A DNA stretch of 50,245 nt from CALFCX01 sp041650595 (GTDB lineage Bacteria; Margulisbacteria; WOR-1; JAKLHX01), in contig JBAZKW010000015.1 in assembly GCA_041650595.1 (NCBI GenBank), positions 1 through 50,245 of the forward strand. Reading direction: 5' to 3'. Position 1 is the stretch's first letter. Each line of letters starts with the position of its first letter. Below, piece after piece: positions 15,692-24,123 of the stretch. The notes beneath the pieces are model-generated. The model saw only the letters and a list, made by a program, of their open reading frames with translations. It was not told where the DNA came from and ran no database searches. The position numbers were made by a program, and so were the translations under genes.

Positions 15692-16708
15692 CTACCCTCC
15701 TCCAAATAGTTTTAAGTCCTCTTTGACCATCATCTTTACCAGTTCGTCAAACTCGACCGACGGCTTCCATCCCAGCTTTTTTATCGCGTATGACGGATCT
15801 CCCAACAGATATTCAACTTCCGATGGCCTGAAATAGCCGGGATCTATCTCAAGCAAGACTTTTCCGCTTTTTTTATCAATACCCTTTTCATCCAAGCCTT
15901 TGCCTTTCCATATAAGCTGGGTACCGGCTTCTTGAAATGCTTTTTCGCAAAATTCCCGCACGCTGTGTGATTGTCCGGTGGCGATCACATAATCGTCAGG
16001 GTCTTTTGCCTGAAGCATCAGGTACATTGCTTTGACATAATCAGGCGCGTATCCCCAATCCCTTTTTGCATCAAGATTGCCGAGCTTTATTTTGTCCAAA
16101 AGCCCCAGCTTTATTTTTGCCGCCCCTATGGATATTTTTCTGGTCACAAAGGTCTTGCCCCTCCGGGGAGACTCGTGATTGAACAGAATGCCGCTGCATG
16201 CAAAAATATTGTATGCCTCTCTGTAATTCACCGTGATCCAGTGAGCATATAATTTCGCCGCTCCGTACGGGCTCCTCGGATGGAACAGTGTTTTTTCGTT
16301 CTGCGGAACGGTATCAGGAAAGCCGCCGAACATCTCGCTGGTGGACGCCTGATAGAACTTTGTCTTTATCTTTGTCTCCCTGATCGCGTCCAAAAGGCGC
16401 AATGTTCCGATAGCATCGGTCTCGGCCGTATATTCCGGGACTTCAAAAGACACCTTTACATGCGATTGCGCGCCAAGATTGTATATTTCGTCCGGCTGAA
16501 TGTTTTCTATAAGGCGGTTCAAATTGGAAGAATCGGTAAGATCGCTATGGTATGTCTTGATCCTGTCAAATATATGGTTTATCCTTTCGGTATTAAAGAC
16601 CGAAGATCTCCTGAGCGCTCCGTGGACCTCATATCCTTTTTCCAATAGAAGCTCAGCAAGATACGACCCGTCCTGCCCTGTTATTCCCGTTATCAGCGCT
16701 TTTTTCAT
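15692..16708 (-). CDS. gmd: GDP-mannose 4,6-dehydratase
   Basis: Converts GDP-D-mannose to GDP-4-keto-6-deoxy-D-mannose, the branch point for GDP-L-fucose, GDP-D-rhamnose, GDP-colitose and GDP-perosamine. Motifs are ITGITGQDGSYLAE, STSEMFG (active-site Thr and Glu) and SPYGAAKLYAHW (Tyr/Lys), plus NHESPRRG. I chose ATG 16708 (338 residues); it overlaps the rmd stop by 4 bases (ATGA) and has AGGAAACG upstream. With rmd on one side and fcl on the other, one intermediate feeds two sugars. manB and manC, needed for GDP-mannose, are not in the window. Confidence 0.96.
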   Translation of the reverse strand: MKKALITGITGQDGSYLAELLLEKGYEVHGALRRSSVFNTERINHIFDRIKTYHSDLTDSSNLNRLIENIQPDEIYNLGAQSHVKVSFEVPEYTAETDAIGTLRLLDAIRETKIKTKFYQASTSEMFGGFPDTVPQNEKTLFHPRSPYGAAKLYAHWITVNYREAYNIFACSGILFNHESPRRGKTFVTRKISIGAAKIKLGLLDKIKLGNLDAKRDWGYAPDYVKAMYLMLQAKDPDDYVIATGQSHSVREFCEKAFQEAGTQLIWKGKGLDEKGIDKKSGKVLLEIDPGYFRPSEVEYLLGDPSYAIKKLGWKPSVEFDELVKMMVKEDLKLFGGG

Positions 16709-17670
16709 GAACGTTTCCTTTCTATCCTGTCGGTCCAATAATCAAAAATATCTTTGAGCGTCTTTTCAAGCGGAATCTCTATCTTCCAGCCGGTCTTTGC
16801 GGCAAATTTGGTATAGTCACCTCTTGTAACGGGAATATCGGAAGGTCTGATCCTCTTTGGATCGATCTCCACTGTTATCTTTTTGGAACCAAAAGACAGG
16901 ATGATCTCGAGAATGTTCTTAATACTGACAGCTTTGCCGGAACAGATATTGTAAACCTCTCCCGGATCTCCCTTGGCAAGCGCCATACGGTATGCCTTTG
17001 CTATGTCCCTTACATCGGAATAATCCCTTTTCGCGTCAAGATTGCCCACTTTTATGACCGGTTCCTGCCGGCCTTTTTCTATAAGGGCTGCCTGTTTGGC
17101 AAAACCCGAGGTGACAAATATATCGGCGTGCCTGGGACCTGTATGGTTAAAAGCCCTAGTTCGGACAATACTGAGCCCGTAGCTTTTGAAATACTGGTAT
17201 CCCAAAAGGTCCTGCGCGACTTTGCTGACGGAATAAGGCGAAAGAGGACGAAGCTGGGAAGACTCGGTAAGCGGAAGTTCTTTTTCCTCTACAAAGCCGT
17301 ATTCCTCACTGCTCCCGGGTATAAGAATACGCACATCGAGCTTAAGCAAGCGGACCGCTTCCAATATATTGATCTGGCCGACAACATTGGTATTTATCGT
17401 TTCTGCGGGACTGTTCCAAGAAGCGGCCACAGAACTTTGCCCCGCCAGATGATAAATTTGATCGGGCTTAATATCCTGAAGCATCTGTTTTACGGAAAAT
17501 GCGTCATTTATATCACATTCAAAAAGCTTTATTTTGTCTTTCAAATGCGCGATATTATCTCTGTTGCTGCGCCATCTCGCTGCACCCAGAACTTCCATGC
17601 CTTCCGACAAAAGATGTTCAGCCAGGTGGCTGCCGACAAAACCGGTGATGCCGGTGATAAGAGTTTTCAT
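16705..17670 (-). CDS. rmd: GDP-6-deoxy-D-mannose reductase (Rmd type)
   Basis: SDR that reduces GDP-4-keto-6-deoxy-D-mannose to GDP-D-rhamnose. It has the NAD(P) motif TGITGFVGSHLAE, a GSSEEYG active-site region, SPYSVSKVAQD (Tyr/Lys), and the block FNHTGPRHADIFVTSGFAKQ, which is characteristic of Rmd and separates it from Gmd. Length is 321 residues. The ATG lies 7 bases downstream of an extended -10 box with no ribosome-binding site between, so the rmd-gmd-fcl-GT4 operon may begin with a leaderless message. Confidence 0.9.
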   Translation of the reverse strand: MKTLITGITGFVGSHLAEHLLSEGMEVLGAARWRSNRDNIAHLKDKIKLFECDINDAFSVKQMLQDIKPDQIYHLAGQSSVAASWNSPAETINTNVVGQINILEAVRLLKLDVRILIPGSSEEYGFVEEKELPLTESSQLRPLSPYSVSKVAQDLLGYQYFKSYGLSIVRTRAFNHTGPRHADIFVTSGFAKQAALIEKGRQEPVIKVGNLDAKRDYSDVRDIAKAYRMALAKGDPGEVYNICSGKAVSIKNILEIILSFGSKKITVEIDPKRIRPSDIPVTRGDYTKFAAKTGWKIEIPLEKTLKDIFDYWTDRIERKRS

Positions 17671-17677
17671 GGATTTA

Positions 17678-17686
17678 ATTATAGCA
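17678..17686 (-). promoter_or_regulatory. Extended -10 promoter of rmd-gmd-fcl (leaderless)
   Basis: The minus strand reads GTGCTATAAT, then seven bases, then the rmd ATG at 17670. It is an extended -10 (TGC before TATAAT), as at thiL. The rest of the 91-base gap (17687-17761) holds two similar copies of CTGACCCTTTT/CTGAACCCTTTT about 24 bases apart; I can assign them no function. Confidence 0.6.
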
Positions 17687-17761
17687 CCAGTAAAAAGGGT
17701 TCAGTAGGCTGAGAACAAAAGGGTCAGCAGATACAGGCTCAAAATAGCAAGCTCCGTATTA

Positions 17762-18169
17762 CTACATCTTTTTAAAAATCCTCCAAATGGTTGCCCTTGA
17801 AACATTTATAAGCAGCAAAGCGATGACCGAGGAATAGAGAATGACTTCTTTTGAATAAAAAGCTTCCCTGTACATCGAAAAGACCATTGCATATGTAAAG
17901 AACACCGATGAAAAGACCGCAGTAGAGACAAGGAAAGGGTTATCGATCCGGACTGTTTTGTCGGATTGCATTTTGTACATGCCCGCAAGATTGAATATTA
18001 CAAGCCATGTCAATGTGATAAAGATAATCACCTTTGAATATATCACCATAGGCACTGATGCCGGACTTGAAAGGCCGAACCTGATCATATAACCTGAAAG
18101 AAAAGACAGGTTCACGACCGCGATATCGGATATTACCTTGATCACAACAAATGTCCAGTTTTTATACAT
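17762..18169 (-). CDS. Small four-helix membrane protein, orphan N-terminal domain
   Basis: The 135 residues contain about four hydrophobic helices and no catalytic motif. The pattern (first helix with an SDIAVVN-type segment, NLAGMYKM at the end of helix 2, a final helix running into SRATIWRIFKKM) matches the membrane domain that opens both WbaP-type initiating sugar-phosphate transferases and FlaA1/CapD dehydratases. The neighbouring dehydratase has a parallel layout (FRNFGLYHW, RLLIRIWKEKL). It ends where those proteins continue into a Rossmann or catalytic domain. It may be a decayed remnant or a true stand-alone partner; no frameshifted continuation is visible downstream. Confidence 0.65.
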   Translation of the reverse strand: MYKNWTFVVIKVISDIAVVNLSFLSGYMIRFGLSSPASVPMVIYSKVIIFITLTWLVIFNLAGMYKMQSDKTVRIDNPFLVSTAVFSSVFFTYAMVFSMYREAFYSKEVILYSSVIALLLINVSRATIWRIFKKM

Positions 18170-18181
18170 TTCGTTTTCCCA

Positions 18182-20053
18182 TTATATTATCACCTCTTCG
18201 TAGGTCGGGATCATCGATTTCAACTGCCGTTTTATTTCCTCTTTTTTACCCTGGCACGCAAGTTCAGCCAGTCTTGATATGTCCGCCTGCAGTTTTTCGC
18301 TGTTAATGATCCCGGCAGCAGCGACAAATATCTTTTCATTCTTGGTAGCATTCTTGCCTTCCTTTTCGGTCAAGAGCTCCTCAAACAATTTCTCGCCGGA
18401 TTTAAGCCCGATGAATTTTATATCTATGTCTATCCCGAGTTCAAGTCCGGATAATTTTATAAGGTCCTTTGCAAGGTCGACTATCTTTACAGGTTCGCCC
18501 ATATCAAGTATATAAGTTTCCCCGCCGGTGCCCATCGCACCTGCCTGTATGACCAGTTGTACGGCTTCCGGTATCGTCATAAAATACCTTTTCGCTTCGG
18601 GATGTGTAACCGTCACAGGCCCTCGGGCCGCGATCTGCTTTTTGAAGAGCGGGACAACGCTGCCGCGGCTGCCAAGGACATTCCCGAACCTTACGGAAAC
18701 GAACTTCGTCTTGCTGCCGCATGCAGCCTTGGACTGCACGATCATCTCCGCCACCCTTTTGGTAGCACCCATAATATTGCTGGGGTTCACCGCTTTATCG
18801 GTTGATATCATTACAAATTTTTTAACTCCATATCGTTCGGAAGCATCGGCCAGGTTTTTCGTTCCCAGAACATTATTAAGGATCGCTTCGTCCGCATTTT
18901 TTTCCATGAGAGAAACATGTTTATGCGCCGCAGCATGAAAGATCACTTCAGGGGAAGTTTCTTTAAATATATTACTTATCCTGTCCATATCGCGTATGTC
19001 GGCAATATACGATACCAGGTCAAGGAAAGGATATTTGCTTCTTAATTCCATTTCTATATCAAAGATACTGTTCTCCCCTTTGCCCAGGATGATTATCTGG
19101 GAGGGGTTGTACATCGCAACCTGACGGCAAAGCTCAGAACCTATGGAACCGCCGGCCCCGGTTATCAGGATCCTTGAATCCGAAATATAAGAGGAAATGC
19201 TCTTTAAGTCCTGTTTTATGGGCTCTCTGCCGAGAAGGTCCTCTATCTCGACATTCCTTATCTGGCTTACATGCACGGTACCATCTATCAGCTCAAATAT
19301 TCCCGGAACTATCTTGAACTTTGCCCCGCTCATTTCACAAAGGTCCACTACTCTCCTGATTTGTTTGTGATTAGCGGATGGCAGTGCGATGATGATCTCA
19401 TCTACTGTTTTATCTTTCACTATCTCCGGTATCTCCTCGCATGTTCCAAGCACGGGAAGATGGTGGATAAAGGTCCCTTTTTTGGAAAGATTGTCATCAA
19501 CAAACCCTATGGGTTTATATCTCAGTTGAGATAGCTTTAGCATCTCTCGCAGGATCATCTCGCCGGCGTCACCCGCACCTACGATCAAGGTCGTCCTTTT
19601 TACCGCACCGGTCAAAGGTTCGGACAACTTCTCTTTCCATATTCTTATAAGCAGTCTCACACCGCCCAGCAATGTGAAACAAAGAAGGGCCTCGATCGCG
19701 AGCGATGAAAAAGGGAAATCTTTCTTTCCGAGAGCTATTATGCTTACCGTGACCAGTATGGAACTGAGAAGTATGGACTTTATAAGAGAAAGCACCTCCC
19801 GCACGCTCATGTACTGCCACGCCCAGTGATATAGCCCGAAGTTCCGGAACACTCCGATCCGAAACGCCAGCAAAAGAGGAAATATCCACCAGAAGCGCTC
19901 AAAGAACTGATAGACTTCGCTTAGTTCGTTACCGGACAGCAAAAACACAGCCAGGGACATAGAAATGACCATAAGGACAATATCGGACATAATGAAAAGC
20001 TGCAGCTTGTATCTTCTGATATATAATTCTATTTTGCTTACATCCCTTGACAT
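18182..20053 (-). CDS. FlaA1/CapD/WbpM-type nucleotide-sugar 4,6-dehydratase
   Basis: Membrane-anchored UDP-N-acetylhexosamine 4,6-dehydratase of 623 residues. Four N-terminal transmembrane helices (to about 135) are followed by a first Rossmann domain (VGAGDAGEM near 158) and the catalytic SDR domain with GAGGSIGSEL at 299-308. The catalytic motif ISTDKAVNPSNIMGATK carries M428 and K432, where Met replaces the usual SDR Tyr, a hallmark of WbpM and PglF. The expected product is a UDP-4-keto-6-deoxy-GlcNAc, precursor of QuiNAc or FucNAc. I chose ATG 20053, just after the upstream stop, with GGGAGG ahead. Pairing with a WbpL-like transferase fits O-antigen initiation. Confidence 0.9.
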   Translation of the reverse strand: MSRDVSKIELYIRRYKLQLFIMSDIVLMVISMSLAVFLLSGNELSEVYQFFERFWWIFPLLLAFRIGVFRNFGLYHWAWQYMSVREVLSLIKSILLSSILVTVSIIALGKKDFPFSSLAIEALLCFTLLGGVRLLIRIWKEKLSEPLTGAVKRTTLIVGAGDAGEMILREMLKLSQLRYKPIGFVDDNLSKKGTFIHHLPVLGTCEEIPEIVKDKTVDEIIIALPSANHKQIRRVVDLCEMSGAKFKIVPGIFELIDGTVHVSQIRNVEIEDLLGREPIKQDLKSISSYISDSRILITGAGGSIGSELCRQVAMYNPSQIIILGKGENSIFDIEMELRSKYPFLDLVSYIADIRDMDRISNIFKETSPEVIFHAAAHKHVSLMEKNADEAILNNVLGTKNLADASERYGVKKFVMISTDKAVNPSNIMGATKRVAEMIVQSKAACGSKTKFVSVRFGNVLGSRGSVVPLFKKQIAARGPVTVTHPEAKRYFMTIPEAVQLVIQAGAMGTGGETYILDMGEPVKIVDLAKDLIKLSGLELGIDIDIKFIGLKSGEKLFEELLTEKEGKNATKNEKIFVAAAGIINSEKLQADISRLAELACQGKKEEIKRQLKSMIPTYEEVII

Positions 20054-20055
20054 TG

Positions 20056-21072
20056 CTATGCTTTTTCCTCCCGAAGACCGTAGACCCTCATTGTAAAGCC
20101 CGCTAACACAAGGGCAACGAGAAGGGCTACGAGCCATCTTCTTTCATCCGTAAAATGTATGAACAATAAAGCGGAAATCCCGGAAAGTACCGCAAGCATA
20201 TAATAGAAAGAGCTGACGATCCGGTGCGAGAAACCAAGAATGATGAGCTGCTGATAAAGATGCTGCCTATGAGGGGCCGTGAACTTTTCTTTCCGGATGA
20301 CCCTTTTAAAAAACGTAAACATTGAATCATATATTATCGGGGCAAAAATCAAACACGGGGCCCAGAACAGATCGGCCGCATAACTTTGCTCGACCAGCAA
20401 CATAGAAAATACCGAGAATGAAAAACCAAGGAACATGCTGCCTACATCTCCGAGAAAGATCGAGGCAGGATGAAAATTAAAAATGGTGAACCCAGCACAT
20501 GTGATCATCAACACAGATGACAAAAGCAGGATAGCATTGTTTCCGTAAAGGTAGGCAAGACATCCGAGAAAGAACGAATAAACGATCGAGGAACCGCCTA
20601 TCAACCCGTCAATGCCGTCCATAAAATTAAAAGCGTTCATCATGCCGAAAATCCAAATGAAAGACAAGATATATTGTGCTGCGGGCATGCCAAAAAGTAT
20701 ATCGGGGTTCGAGAACCTTATCCCGAACAGCAGCGGCACCAAGGTTATCAGTATCGTTGCAATAAGCTTGGTTTTACTGCTGAGTTGTGACAGATCATCT
20801 ATGATGCCGAGCACTGTTACAAGGACAGCGCCCATCAGATAACCTGTTATCCGTATATCCCTGAAACCGACAAAAAATACGACGGCAAACAAAGAGATAA
20901 TCGCTATAGGGATCCCGCCGCATCTTGGAATGGATCCGGAATGCAGGCTTCTTTCGTTGGGTTCATCAATAAAGAGCCCGTATTTCTTTGAGACCAAGAA
21001 ACAACCCTTTGTCAATATCACCGAAAGCAATAAGATCGAGATTACGGCAAGAACCATATATGCTGTTGGCAT
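20056..21072 (-). CDS. WecA/WbpL-like undecaprenyl-phosphate sugar-1-phosphate transferase
   Basis: Polytopic enzyme of the MraY/WecA superfamily that moves a HexNAc-1-phosphate onto undecaprenyl phosphate and so starts O-antigen repeat synthesis at the inner membrane. Of 338 residues, about ten hydrophobic helices are interrupted by cytosolic motifs: DEPNERSLHSGSIPRCGG, IIDDLSQL, NFMDGIDGLIGG, FLGDVGSMFLG and the sugar-specificity loop APHRQHLYQQ. The HRQH loop and the adjacent WbpM-type dehydratase favour a QuiNAc/FucNAc-type substrate, as in WbpL. A consensus-like promoter lies 26-54 bases upstream. Confidence 0.9.
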   Translation of the reverse strand: MPTAYMVLAVISILLLSVILTKGCFLVSKKYGLFIDEPNERSLHSGSIPRCGGIPIAIISLFAVVFFVGFRDIRITGYLMGAVLVTVLGIIDDLSQLSSKTKLIATILITLVPLLFGIRFSNPDILFGMPAAQYILSFIWIFGMMNAFNFMDGIDGLIGGSSIVYSFFLGCLAYLYGNNAILLLSSVLMITCAGFTIFNFHPASIFLGDVGSMFLGFSFSVFSMLLVEQSYAADLFWAPCLIFAPIIYDSMFTFFKRVIRKEKFTAPHRQHLYQQLIILGFSHRIVSSFYYMLAVLSGISALLFIHFTDERRWLVALLVALVLAGFTMRVYGLREEKA

Positions 21073-21097
21073 AATTTATACTATCATCCCCTGCACT

Positions 21098-21126
21098 ATT
21101 ATACATCTTGGCAAGGAAGTGCTCAA
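21098..21126 (-). promoter_or_regulatory. Sigma70-type promoter of the WecA-like gene
   Basis: The minus strand carries TTGAGC, exactly 17 bases, then TATAAT with TG just before it. Transcription would start near 21091 and give a leader of about 19 bases containing AGGGGAT. It lies in the 105-base gap after the GT2 gene and would drive the initiating transferase and 4,6-dehydratase genes. Confidence 0.6.
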
Positions 21127-21177
21127 TAATGGAATGCGTTTCAGGCGGATAGTCGTATTTTACCGAAGTGATCATAC

Positions 21178-21954
21178 TTAAGGATTGCGGGATCTGCTTC
21201 TGACAAAAAACTGGCCAGCCTTTGGAATTAATCTTACGAATGGATAAAAAACACCTACCTTAAATCCGTTCTTTTTAAAGGCTTTTATACAGTTAATGTT
21301 TGCTTGAAAAATATTTCTTAAAGACTTGTTGCTTTCGCCCCCCAACCTCATTTTTGCCAATACTTTTGGCAGATAGCTAGTTTTGATCTTGTATTTTTCA
21401 ATAAAGCGGAGCATCAGCTCAAAATCAGCTGAAATGTCCAAAGAACAATCAAACATGCCGTATTTTTTGTATATTTCTTTTTTGACGAAAAACGTAGGAT
21501 GCGGCGGATGCCATCCCTTCAGAAATTCTCCCGGTTTATACTGATTGGACTTCCAATACCTGACGACCTTATTGGTGTCGTTCTTATCAACGTATACAAG
21601 ATCGCCATATACCGCATCCGCATTGTTGCTTTCAAAAGCACTAACCACATCACTTAAAACCTGTCTGTCATAGTAAATATCGTCAGAATTTAAAATGCCG
21701 ACAATATCTCCCGTTGCCAGATCAATGCCTTTGTTCATGGCGTCATAGATGCCTTTGTCATGCCCGGAAATAAACTTATCTATCTTTTTCCCGTAGCCTT
21801 GTATTATTTCGACAGTTCCGTCAGTAGAGCCGCCGTCAACAATAATATGCTCTATATTGGAATAAGTTTGGCCCAAAACCGAATCGATGGCCGATGATAT
21901 CGTTCCTTTATTGTTAAAAACGACAGTTATTACCGAAATCACAGGATTTTTCAT
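21178..21954 (-). CDS. Glycosyltransferase family 2
   Basis: A 258-residue GT-A enzyme. ISVITVVFNNKGTI and IIVDGGSTDGTVEII form the nucleotide-binding part, LNSDDIYYD carries the metal-binding DxD-like motif near residue 90, and SADFELMLRF is the acceptor-side ED-type motif. The ISxITVxxNN...DGGSTDGT pattern is typical of colanic-acid/O-antigen GT2 enzymes (WcaA/WcaE-like). Donor and acceptor cannot be read from the sequence. A consensus promoter lies directly upstream, so it begins its own transcription unit after the wzy-like gene. Confidence 0.87.
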   Translation of the reverse strand: MKNPVISVITVVFNNKGTISSAIDSVLGQTYSNIEHIIVDGGSTDGTVEIIQGYGKKIDKFISGHDKGIYDAMNKGIDLATGDIVGILNSDDIYYDRQVLSDVVSAFESNNADAVYGDLVYVDKNDTNKVVRYWKSNQYKPGEFLKGWHPPHPTFFVKKEIYKKYGMFDCSLDISADFELMLRFIEKYKIKTSYLPKVLAKMRLGGESNKSLRNIFQANINCIKAFKKNGFKVGVFYPFVRLIPKAGQFFVRSRSRNP

Positions 21955-21981
21955 AATTTTGCGGAAACAAAGCCCTGAATT

Positions 21982-22010
21982 ATTATATATGCTTTCGAGA
22001 TGCCTATCAA
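21982..22010 (-). promoter_or_regulatory. Sigma70-type promoter upstream of GT2 gene
   Basis: On the minus strand TTGATA, 17 bases, TATAAT: five of six and six of six consensus matches with ideal spacing. The -35 box overlaps the stop codon of the preceding wzy-like gene. The predicted start is near 21975, leaving a leader of about 20 bases before the GT2 ATG at 21954. Confidence 0.65.
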
Positions 22011-23230
22011 GACTCTCTTTTAACGGAAATAAGCTTATAAAGCAGGCATATCAAAATAATGAATGGGAAAACCGATCTTGCAACAAGAAAAAATTCGGTA
22101 GACACGCTGTTCACGAAATAAGTAAAACACGCAAGAAAGAACACATAAAAAAGCCTCATATTGCCGTTTGTTTTGGCTGTTTTAAAGGCATTAACGATAA
22201 ACAAAACGAGAATGATGGCAAACAACACAAGCCCTCCGAATCCCGAGTCTATCAACAACCTCACCACTGAATTATCTACCCAAAGAAAAGGAGTAGAAGA
22301 CACTCCCGTACCGAACATGACAGAATGATCCAGCACTGTTCCCGTTCCTAATTCGATCTTTTCCATCCTGCCCATCACGCTGCCGTCACTGCCGCTCGCA
22401 ATGTCTGAAAAACTCACAGACCTGTCAATAACATCCATCGTTTTTTCATAGATCGCAAACCTTCCGGCAAATACCGTCAGTATAATAAAGGCAATGGAGC
22501 TTATGATCAGCATCAATAAAAACATTTTCTTCAGGGATGCGGCCATATTTTTGCCAAAAGAACATACAAACAGCAGAATTACATACCCGAAAAGCATTGC
22601 GATCATCGGAGCTCTTGAGCCCGTCAAAAGTATTGCTCCAAAAGTTAAAAACAACAATGGGATCCAAAAAAAGCTTTTTTTACTGATAAATATCCAATAT
22701 GAAGAACAAGCCATTACACCTGTAGACAAATAAGCACCATACAAGTGCCCCCCGCTAGAGAGCCCCGCGGTAGAAGAAAAGGGGAAATCCGGCCTGGGAA
22801 ATATCCTTGCTCCGGAAAATACGCGATACTGATAAAAATAGACATATAAGACCAAAAAATAGAAGCTAAAAAGCAACGCTTTCAGTAAAAGCTCGATCTG
22901 CTCCTTTTTCAGGTCCGCGGACAAAATGAACCAAGCCAAGAGAAACATCAGCAAGTATTTATAAAAGAACGCTATATAGTTGACGCTGAAATCAAAAAAA
23001 AGACTTCCGAAAAATGAGGTTACCAATACAAAGATCAAAAAAAGAAAGACTAAAGGATCAACTTTGCTTTTTTTCAGCCCCCCCCAAAAAAAAATGACGG
23101 CAAGCACAAAAACAAAAACAACATCCGGAGGGCTAAAAAACCTGAGCAATCGTATATTGACTGGATATGCCAATATAAGGAACAATATCGAATAAAACCA
23201 GAAAGAACTTTTTTTAACGCCTAACCACAT
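22007..23230 (-). CDS. O-antigen polymerase/ligase-type membrane protein
   Basis: A 407-residue inner-membrane protein with roughly eleven hydrophobic helices and one larger periplasmic loop (about residues 260-320). The segment LLTGSRAPMIAMLFGY is the Wzy_C-type motif shared by Wzy polymerases and WaaL ligases. Because the locus encodes a Wzm/Wzt exporter, which does not need Wzy, a ligase that joins the finished polymer to its anchor is as likely as a polymerase. The start at 23230 overlaps the preceding GT2 gene by 17 bases. Confidence 0.75.
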   Translation of the reverse strand: MWLGVKKSSFWFYSILFLILAYPVNIRLLRFFSPPDVVFVFVLAVIFFWGGLKKSKVDPLVFLFLIFVLVTSFFGSLFFDFSVNYIAFFYKYLLMFLLAWFILSADLKKEQIELLLKALLFSFYFLVLYVYFYQYRVFSGARIFPRPDFPFSSTAGLSSGGHLYGAYLSTGVMACSSYWIFISKKSFFWIPLLFLTFGAILLTGSRAPMIAMLFGYVILLFVCSFGKNMAASLKKMFLLMLIISSIAFIILTVFAGRFAIYEKTMDVIDRSVSFSDIASGSDGSVMGRMEKIELGTGTVLDHSVMFGTGVSSTPFLWVDNSVVRLLIDSGFGGLVLFAIILVLFIVNAFKTAKTNGNMRLFYVFFLACFTYFVNSVSTEFFLVARSVFPFIILICLLYKLISVKRES

Positions 23231-24119
23231 TTTTTATCCTCAGTGCCGTCGCTGCCGCCGGATTAAATTTTCGCAGCAGCAGCAGCTTCATTATTTTACC
23301 GGCACCCAGCCCGGAAAACGCTATTTTACTAAAAGAAAGCCCACCATCAGCCAGAAGATCGTAAAACTTTATTATATTAGCCAGCTTTTCTTTCGGCTCA
23401 CCAAACCGCCTTTCGCTGTCGGAACCGATAACTTCAAGTAATTTTAACATCCTATTTGCCCTGAAGATCACGATATCCTTTGAAAAATTCAGGTAGCCCC
23501 CGAAAGTCTGGCTGCCGTGCTGGCGGTATTTGTACAAAGATCTTTTGATATATCCGATTTTTGACGCGTGTTTTTTTATCACCAGAGAGAACCAAACATC
23601 CTCAAACGGCAGTTCTTCCGGCATCGGAAATATTTTGTCCGCAACGGACCTTTTGAACGACCATAAGCACCTCGGCACCGACTTCATCTCTTTAAAACAT
23701 TCTTCAAAGCCTGCTTCTGCCATGCTGCCCCCCATCCTTGCCGAAGAGATCTTTACAAGATCTTTATTGTCCACCTCAAAATCATGGTAGGCCGCATCAT
23801 AAGCAAGAAATCTGTCGATCTCTGTCCCAAAGTCCTGCATAAGCACATCGTCGCCGTCGATACACTTGATATAATCCCCTTTTGAAAGAGAGTATCCGTA
23901 ATTCAAACCCTGCACTTTGCCTTTATGTGGGTTCTTAACCGTCTTGATCCTCGGATCTTTTCTTGAATGAGCTTCCAAAATAGAATATGTATTATCTGTG
24001 GAGCTGTCATCTACAATGATCAGTTCCCAATTATCAAGCGGCTGCGATAAAATGCCAGAGATTGCATCCTCGACAAAAGCTCCAACGTTTTTTACGGGCA
24101 TGATAAAGCTGATCTTCAT
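23214..24119 (-). CDS. Glycosyltransferase family 2
   Basis: GT-A enzyme of 301 residues. The family core is clear: ISFIMPVKNVGAFVEDAI at the N-terminus, ELIIVDDSSTDNTYSIL, and KCIDGDDVLM holding the DxD motif near residue 87. I used ATG 24119 rather than the longer frame from 24155, because MKISFIMPV is the canonical beginning and the longer frame would overlap the upstream gene. The last 60 residues are basic and may sit at the membrane. The linkage it makes is not deducible. Confidence 0.87.
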   Translation of the reverse strand: MKISFIMPVKNVGAFVEDAISGILSQPLDNWELIIVDDSSTDNTYSILEAHSRKDPRIKTVKNPHKGKVQGLNYGYSLSKGDYIKCIDGDDVLMQDFGTEIDRFLAYDAAYHDFEVDNKDLVKISSARMGGSMAEAGFEECFKEMKSVPRCLWSFKRSVADKIFPMPEELPFEDVWFSLVIKKHASKIGYIKRSLYKYRQHGSQTFGGYLNFSKDIVIFRANRMLKLLEVIGSDSERRFGEPKEKLANIIKFYDLLADGGLSFSKIAFSGLGAGKIMKLLLLRKFNPAAATALRIKNVVRR

Positions 24120-24123
24120 ATAA

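Noticed and set aside
17687..17745. Two similar stretches CTGAACCCTTTT and CTGACCCTTTTG before rmd
   Set aside because: Short, imperfect direct repeats; could be a regulator site but only two copies and no symmetry were seen.
20966..21175. A 69-codon minus-strand frame starting MITSVKYDYPPETH in the gap before the WecA-like gene
   Set aside because: Most of it overlaps the WecA-like gene in another frame, its unique part contains a good promoter, and I recognise no family. It could be a fragment of a lost gene, but there is not enough to support a feature.
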